Part shown: positions 59,448-64,000 of the stretch, in pieces
Layout: the number at the start of each line of letters is the position of its first letter
Position numbering within the stretch: position 1 is the first letter of the stretch
Assembly (NCBI GenBank): GCA_963719135.1
Contig: CAVRAZ010000006.1
Location: 62,001 to 126,000 of the forward strand
Direction: 5' to 3'
DNA length: 64,000 nt
DNA from: CAVRAZ01 sp963719135
Lineage (GTDB): Bacteria > Pseudomonadota > Gammaproteobacteria > DSM-19610
Notes under the pieces: generated by a model
Databases searched by the model: none
Seen by the model: only the letters and a program-made list of their open reading frames with translations
Told to the model about the DNA's origin: nothing
Translations under genes and position numbers: made by a program

Positions 59448-60791
59448 ATGAGCCTGTCTTCCACCCGTGCCGGCCTCGCGCGCGGCGTTCTGACCGGCGC
59501 GCTTTGCGTGCTCGCCGCGGGCGCGCGGGCCGGCGGCTTCGCGCTGATCGAGCAGAGCGCCAGTCAGATGGGCGAGGCATTCGCCGGCGGCTCCGCCATC
59601 GCCGAGGATGCAACGACCATCTATTTCAATCCGGCCGGATTGACCCGCATCCCGCAGCAGTTCGTCGCCGGCGCCCACCTGGTCAACACCCAGGCGAAAT
59701 TCGACGGCACCGCCTACGCGCTCGACGGGATCACGCCGACCAGCGGCGGCAACGGCGGCGACGCCGGCGGCCCCGGCGGCGTGCCGAATCTCTACTACGC
59801 GCTGCCGGTGAACTCGACGACGTTCTTCGGACTCGGCATCAACGCGCCGTTCGGGCTGCAAACCGGGTATGACGACCATTGGAAAGGTCGCTACCTGGCG
59901 GTGGATTCCCACGTCGCAACCGTCAATGTCAACCCGTCGGTCGCGTTCAGGATCAACGACGACTTTTCGCTCGGCGCAGGCATCAACGCGCAGTACATCG
60001 AGGCGAAGCTGACCCAGCAGGTCGACTACGGCAGCATCTGTTTCGGCGTGGCGCCGCCGGCGACCTGCGCCGGCCTCGGCCTGCTGCCGCAGCAGGCGGA
60101 CGGACTGGCCAAGGTGCGCGGCGACGACTGGAGCATGGGCATCAACGCGGGCCTGCTGTTCCAGGCGACCGAACACACCCGCATCGGCTTCGCCTACCGC
60201 TCCAAGGTCCAGCACGAGTTGAAAGGCCGCGCCCGCTTCGACGACGCACCCGCCGCCATCGTCACGGCATCCGGCGGCCGGTTCACGGCGTCCGACATCC
60301 GGGCTTCGCTGGAGCTGCCGCAGACGTTTTCGCTGAGCGTTTACCACGACGTCAGCGACGCGCTGGCGTTGATGGCGGACGCGACGCTGACCGACTGGAG
60401 CAGCTTCCAGGAGCTGCGCATCAAGTACGACAATCCGGCGCAGCCCGATTCGACGGTGTACGAGAGCTGGAACGACACGCTGCGCTACTCGGTCGGCGCC
60501 AACTGGCGCACCAGCGGAAACCTCCTGTTGCGCGCCGGCGTGGCGTACGACGAAACGCCCATTCCGAACCGGGCGCACCGTACGCCGCGCATTCCCGGCG
60601 AAGACCGCCTGTGGACATCGCTGGGCTTCAACTACCGGTTCGGCCCACGGCTGTCGCTGGATGCCGGTTACTCGCATCTGTTCGTGCACGACCCGAAGAC
60701 CAATCACACGGACGAAAACGGCCTGAGGATCACCGGCAGCTACGACGCCGCGGTGGACATCCTGAGCGCGCAGCTCAACTGGAATATCTGA
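59448..60791 (+). CDS. OmpP1/FadL-family outer-membrane transporter (2)
   Basis: 447 aa from ATG 59448 (MSLSSTRAGLARGVLTGALC); an ATG 15 nt earlier is possible. Mature start GGFALIEQSASQMGEAFAGG then SAIAEDATTIYFNPAGLTRI is classic FadL (NPAG, hatch domain). Barrel strands such as RYLAVDSHVATVNVNPSVAF and WSMGINAGLLFQATEHTRIG follow. The end is ILSAQLNWNI rather than a terminal Phe. More typical FadL than its divergent neighbour. Confidence 0.93.
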   Translation: MSLSSTRAGLARGVLTGALCVLAAGARAGGFALIEQSASQMGEAFAGGSAIAEDATTIYFNPAGLTRIPQQFVAGAHLVNTQAKFDGTAYALDGITPTSGGNGGDAGGPGGVPNLYYALPVNSTTFFGLGINAPFGLQTGYDDHWKGRYLAVDSHVATVNVNPSVAFRINDDFSLGAGINAQYIEAKLTQQVDYGSICFGVAPPATCAGLGLLPQQADGLAKVRGDDWSMGINAGLLFQATEHTRIGFAYRSKVQHELKGRARFDDAPAAIVTASGGRFTASDIRASLELPQTFSLSVYHDVSDALALMADATLTDWSSFQELRIKYDNPAQPDSTVYESWNDTLRYSVGANWRTSGNLLLRAGVAYDETPIPNRAHRTPRIPGEDRLWTSLGFNYRFGPRLSLDAGYSHLFVHDPKTNHTDENGLRITGSYDAAVDILSAQLNWNI

Positions 60792-60848
60792 TGCGGGACA
60801 GCCCCTGTCCGCGGCCGACTGAAGCGCAGCCGGCGGCCCGGCCGCCTT

Positions 60849-63488
60849 TCAGGACTTGAACAGAATGCGGCGATAGCCGCCCGCCACGAGCGCGGCGGTG
60901 TCGATCAGCAGCGCGGGCAGCGGCGTCAGCAACGGGTAGGCCAGGTAGGTCCCGCGCCATGCCGGATGGAATTTCTCCTTGAAGCTCCGCAATCCCTTGT
61001 AGTTGTAGAACCGGTTCCCGTATTCGTAGGCGATGCGCGCGACGCGCTCGCCAGCGCGCGCATAGCGTGTGGTTCCGACGCCCGCCAGCGGCGCCACGCC
61101 CAGGTTGAACGCGTGGTATCCCGCCTCGCGCGCGTATTCGAGGATGTTGGCGAACAGGAATTCCATGGTGCCGGGCGGTGTGTCGCGGACGTGCCGCATC
61201 AGATCGATGCTCAGTTCGTCGTGACGCGCATAGTCGGGCATCAGGTTGGCGAAGGCGACGATGCTATCGCCCTTCCTGACGACCGCCAGTTCGCTGCGCG
61301 CCAGGTAGTTTTCATCGAACCGGCCGAGCGAAAACCCTTTTTCCGCGCTGTGGCGCTCCGCCAGCCAGGCGTCCGATACCGCGCGCAGCGCGGGCCAGAG
61401 CGCCGGGTCAAAGGGCGGCCGCAGCATTTCGAACAGCACGCCGTCGCGTTTGGCGCGATTGACGCTGTGGCGGACGGCTTCGCCGCGTTTGCCGGCCAGC
61501 GTGAAGCCGGACAAGTCGATGACAGCCATTTCGCCCAGTTTGAACAGCGCAAAGCCGGCATCGTGGTAGTGGTGCAGATTTCTGTCCTCGACCTCGTAGA
61601 AACAGGGAATCAGATTATGCCGGTCGGCAAATTCGCGAAACCCGATGATCGCGTCCCTGAACGCGTCGGGATTGCCGCAGGGGTCGCCCAGCGCCACCAG
61701 GCGGTCGCGAATCTGGCCGAACTGAACGAACGCCTGGCGGTCGGCGGACCAGTGAAGATACTTGTCGCCGGAGAAGAACAGATGGGAGAAGCCGCTGCCG
61801 CCGAAGCGATCGAGCACACCCTTGACGTCCGCGACGTCGTTGCGGTCCGGCAGCCTGCAGACCGCCCGCGGCGCGCGATACAGCGACCAGGCGATGACCC
61901 CGATGGTAAGGCCCAGCGCGATCAGCAGCCCGCGGACGAAACGCGATGCGGCCGGCGCCGCATCGAGGTGGAGCAACAGGTCGAGATTCGTGAGAACCCG
62001 GCCGTGCACCCAGCCGCCCAGCCAGGCGAACCCCGCGATCGCGACCACCAGCGCGAGCAGCCAGTTCAGATTCTGCACGCTCAGCAACGGGTAGCTTTGC
62101 CGGTAGAATCTCGCTGCCTGCGTGCGCAGCAGGAATGCGACCAGCAACAGCGCGCCCGCCTCCTCGTAATCGATGCCCTTGACCAGGCTGAGCACCGCAC
62201 CCGCCACCAGCAGCACCATCGCCATGCGGTAGGCGCCGCGAACCTGCTGGGCGATGCCGCGCGAAACCGCGATGAGCATGACGCCGGTGACCACCGACAG
62301 CGAGTGGGAAAACTCGATGGCGACGTTCGGCACGTAGCGGGTCAAAAGCATCAGTCGACCGGCCAGCGCCGGGAACGCGGCCGATGCCAGCAGTATCGCG
62401 CCGGCGGCGAAGGTGAGATAGGCCAGCACCCGAACGCCGAGCGCCGCGAGCACGTTCAGCGGGATCCGCAGAAAAGACAGCGCGCCGCTGTCGCGCCACT
62501 GCCTGACCAGCGCCAGATGCTGCCAGGGCTTGTCCAGCGCCAGCCGGCCGGCACCCAGGAAGACGCCGATGACCCAGGGCACCAGAAAATAGCAGACGCG
62601 ATAGATCAGTACGCCGGAGACCAGCGGTTCCGGGCTCGGTGTGAACGGCGACATCAGCGCCACCATCGACACCTCGAAGACACCGAGACCGCCGGGCACG
62701 AGGCTCAGAATTCCCAGCGCACAGGCGAGAATGAAGGCCGAGATGAACGCCAGCCAGTGAAACTGGACGCCGCTGGCCTGCAGCGCGACCGCCAGCACCA
62801 GCGCGGCGAGCAGCCAGTCCAGGGTCGATATCACCGTCATCGCCATCAACCCCGAAAGCCTGATACCCGCCGGCAGTGCGATGATCGAGGGCAGGAGCCG
62901 GCGCCGCAGGATGAGAAAGTAGGCGGGCAGATAGGCGGCGAACCCGGCCAGGGCCAGGAAACCGAGCCAGGTCGGCAGCGGCAGCCGGTGAAGCCCCGCC
63001 CCTCCGGTCAGCAGCACCGGCCAGCACAGCACCGCGAGGCCGACCGGTATCGAGAACAGGATGAGTGTCGAAAACGCAACGGCCTGCCCGACGCCGACCG
63101 TTTCGCTGGTAAACAGCAGGCGGATTCCGGAGCCCGCAAGCCCGGAAAAACCGATCACATTGTTGAAGGTGTTCGCGATCCAGGCATTGCGCAACAGCAC
63201 CGCCGGCGCGAACCGCAGTTTCAGCATGCGCGATGCCTGCCAGTCATAGCAGGTCATGGCCAACACACCGATCAGCGCCAGCGTCTGCACGAGCAACAAG
63301 CGGGTGATGTCGACCGACCGGAAAACCGAGCGGATGGCATGGACATCCAGTTTGCCCAGCTCGCGCGCCGAAATGAGGAGCGCAATGGTGAAGAAGACGA
63401 AAGGCGCGACCCGCCGTATCCGGCGCAGGGCCGGTGAAGGTGCGGGTCTGTCTTGCAGTGAATGGCTCGAAGCAGTTTTCAAGGACAC
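60849..63488 (-). CDS. mprF: MprF-type bifunctional phosphatidylglycerol lysyltransferase/flippase
   Basis: 879 aa. Residues 1-530 hold about 14 membrane helices (flippase domain, with VIGFSGLAGSGIRLLFTSET and LVPGGLGVFEVSMVALMSPF). Residues 570-860 are the GNAT-like cytosolic synthase: FLFSGDKYLHWSADRQAFVQ-type start, VALGDPCGNPDAFRDAIIGF, GEMAVIDLSGFTLAGKRGEA, VRHSVNRAKRDG and MEFLFANILEYAREAGYHAF. Transfers lysine (or alanine) from tRNA to phosphatidylglycerol and flips the product, giving resistance to cationic peptides. Full length for the family. Confidence 0.92.
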   Translation of the reverse strand: MSLKTASSHSLQDRPAPSPALRRIRRVAPFVFFTIALLISARELGKLDVHAIRSVFRSVDITRLLLVQTLALIGVLAMTCYDWQASRMLKLRFAPAVLLRNAWIANTFNNVIGFSGLAGSGIRLLFTSETVGVGQAVAFSTLILFSIPVGLAVLCWPVLLTGGAGLHRLPLPTWLGFLALAGFAAYLPAYFLILRRRLLPSIIALPAGIRLSGLMAMTVISTLDWLLAALVLAVALQASGVQFHWLAFISAFILACALGILSLVPGGLGVFEVSMVALMSPFTPSPEPLVSGVLIYRVCYFLVPWVIGVFLGAGRLALDKPWQHLALVRQWRDSGALSFLRIPLNVLAALGVRVLAYLTFAAGAILLASAAFPALAGRLMLLTRYVPNVAIEFSHSLSVVTGVMLIAVSRGIAQQVRGAYRMAMVLLVAGAVLSLVKGIDYEEAGALLLVAFLLRTQAARFYRQSYPLLSVQNLNWLLALVVAIAGFAWLGGWVHGRVLTNLDLLLHLDAAPAASRFVRGLLIALGLTIGVIAWSLYRAPRAVCRLPDRNDVADVKGVLDRFGGSGFSHLFFSGDKYLHWSADRQAFVQFGQIRDRLVALGDPCGNPDAFRDAIIGFREFADRHNLIPCFYEVEDRNLHHYHDAGFALFKLGEMAVIDLSGFTLAGKRGEAVRHSVNRAKRDGVLFEMLRPPFDPALWPALRAVSDAWLAERHSAEKGFSLGRFDENYLARSELAVVRKGDSIVAFANLMPDYARHDELSIDLMRHVRDTPPGTMEFLFANILEYAREAGYHAFNLGVAPLAGVGTTRYARAGERVARIAYEYGNRFYNYKGLRSFKEKFHPAWRGTYLAYPLLTPLPALLIDTAALVAGGYRRILFKS

Positions 63489-63612
63489 GTCCGACCGCGA
63501 ACATCCGGCCGCCAGACGAAATCAAACCGGGACAGGGTCCGGAGTCCGAAGTCTGACAGATGCCGTGACCGCTTCCAAGCCCCGGCCAGGGTGCGAACAG
63601 CGCAATAAAAAA
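63489..63612. other. Short intergenic region upstream of mprF
   Basis: About 120 bp between the mprF start and the terminator of the next gene. No promoter stands out. Confidence 0.4.
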
Positions 63613-63628
63613 CCGGGCGCAGGCCCGG
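63604..63628 (-). terminator. Rho-independent terminator of tusA-like gene
   Basis: On the minus strand CCGGGC, loop CTGC, GCCCGG, then a TTTTTT run (the A-run at 63606-63612). It lies 37 bp past the stop of the gene at 63665-63895. Confidence 0.92.
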
Positions 63629-63664
63629 CTTTAGCGAACAGGGGCGTTCGAGGAAACCGCGGGA

Positions 63665-63895
63665 TCAGGCTTTCCTGATCAGAAACTCGTACTTTCCGCC
63701 CGCTTCCTTCGATTCCAGCAGTTCGTTGCCTGTCTGCTTCGCGAAGGCTTCGAAATCTTTGACCGAACCCGGATCGGTCGCGATAATTCGCAGGACTTTT
63801 CCGCTTGCAATGTTGCCCAGGGCTTTCTTGGCGCGCAGAATCGGCAAGGGACAGTTCAAACCGGACGCATCCAGTTCTTCATCGTAGTTGGCCAT
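63665..63895 (-). CDS. TusA/SirA-family sulfur carrier protein
   Basis: 76 aa. LDASGLNCPLPILRAKKALG holds the CPxP motif with the sulfur-carrying cysteine at about residue 15. The rest (LRIIATDPGSVKDFEAFAKQ and TGNELLESKEAGGKYEFLIR) is the TusA alpha/beta fold. Shuttles persulfide sulfur for tRNA thiolation, or in sulfur oxidisers to dissimilatory pathways. GAGGAG precedes the ATG. Single-gene unit ending in the terminator; 63896-64000 is its leader and cannot be assessed further. Confidence 0.93.
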   Translation of the reverse strand: MANYDEELDASGLNCPLPILRAKKALGNIASGKVLRIIATDPGSVKDFEAFAKQTGNELLESKEAGGKYEFLIRKA

Positions 63896-64000
63896 AAGTC
63901 AAACTCCTCAGGACATAATTTAGCTGGTACGGGTTTCTTATTTTCCGAGAGCGCCTCTTTATAAGTGAACATGCAACCAAACGCAAGCTTGCCGAGCGCG

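Noticed and set aside
60966..63437. 823-codon open frame opposite mprF
   Set aside because: Gln/Arg/His-rich shadow; mprF has clear membrane helices and a synthase domain.

Overview
The window looks like a GC-rich gammaproteobacterial chromosome, possibly a sulfur-oxidising Chromatiales- or Acidiferrobacterales-like lineage. This is inferred from the lexA-imuA-imuB cassette, ispG, TusA, two FadL-type porins, PEP-CTERM remnants and cassette-type attC sites; there is no rRNA or tRNA to fix taxonomy. Conserved chromosomal genes lie at the two ends (1-2.9 kb and about 51-64 kb). The middle is an accessory region dense in insertion sequences, broken genes and recombination sites.

Layout. 1-2.9 kb: SOS cassette (lexA with two operators, imuA, imuB cut by the window edge) and ispG. 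2.97-6.45 kb: a complete RIT element, three overlapping tyrosine recombinases between perfect 35-bp inverted repeats. 6.5-12 kb: an FG-GAP secreted protein between PEP-CTERM-type debris, a truncated esterase and a CCC1/VIT1-rubrerythrin transporter. 12.2-21.5 kb: a 1.17-kb block also present inverted at 36.7-37.9 kb, an intact IS3 element with a -1 frameshift site, an HNH gene split by an IS66 element with an 8-bp target duplication, an IS1380 element and several fragments. 21.6-27.3 kb: an intact CRTAC1-type FG-GAP protein, a frameshifted relative, and a glucoamylase 3' end fused to IS91 debris. 27.6-37.9 kb: stress and ion genes (PRC-barrel, CaCA exchanger, class I aldolase, CDF transporter, YihY, DUF2892, MscS, DUF3096, sll1863-like) interleaved with at least four IS91 fragments.

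37.9-48.7 kb looks like part of an integron cassette array that has lost, or lies far from, its integrase. Plus-strand cassette genes (toxin-antitoxin pairs, DUF1801, HNH, orphans) are separated by recognisable attC sites, interrupted by IS21, IS91 and IS1182 pieces and peppered with four REP-like hairpins and a second 26-bp repeat. Two attC sites are preceded by a conserved ~110-bp sequence with a hairpin that shows a compensatory change; this is one of the less explained signals here.

48.9-50.9 kb holds a tight four-gene operon (DUF2167 protein, membrane protein, 50-aa membrane protein, J-domain protein) of unknown joint function. From 51 kb the sequence is conventional: dodecin, DUF1614 and PDZ proteins, AI-2E exporter, LysR regulator, a DUF302-like periplasmic protein, two divergent FadL-type porins, MprF and TusA. 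IS91-type one-ended or rolling-circle events are a reasonable, untested explanation for many truncations and for the inverted duplication.
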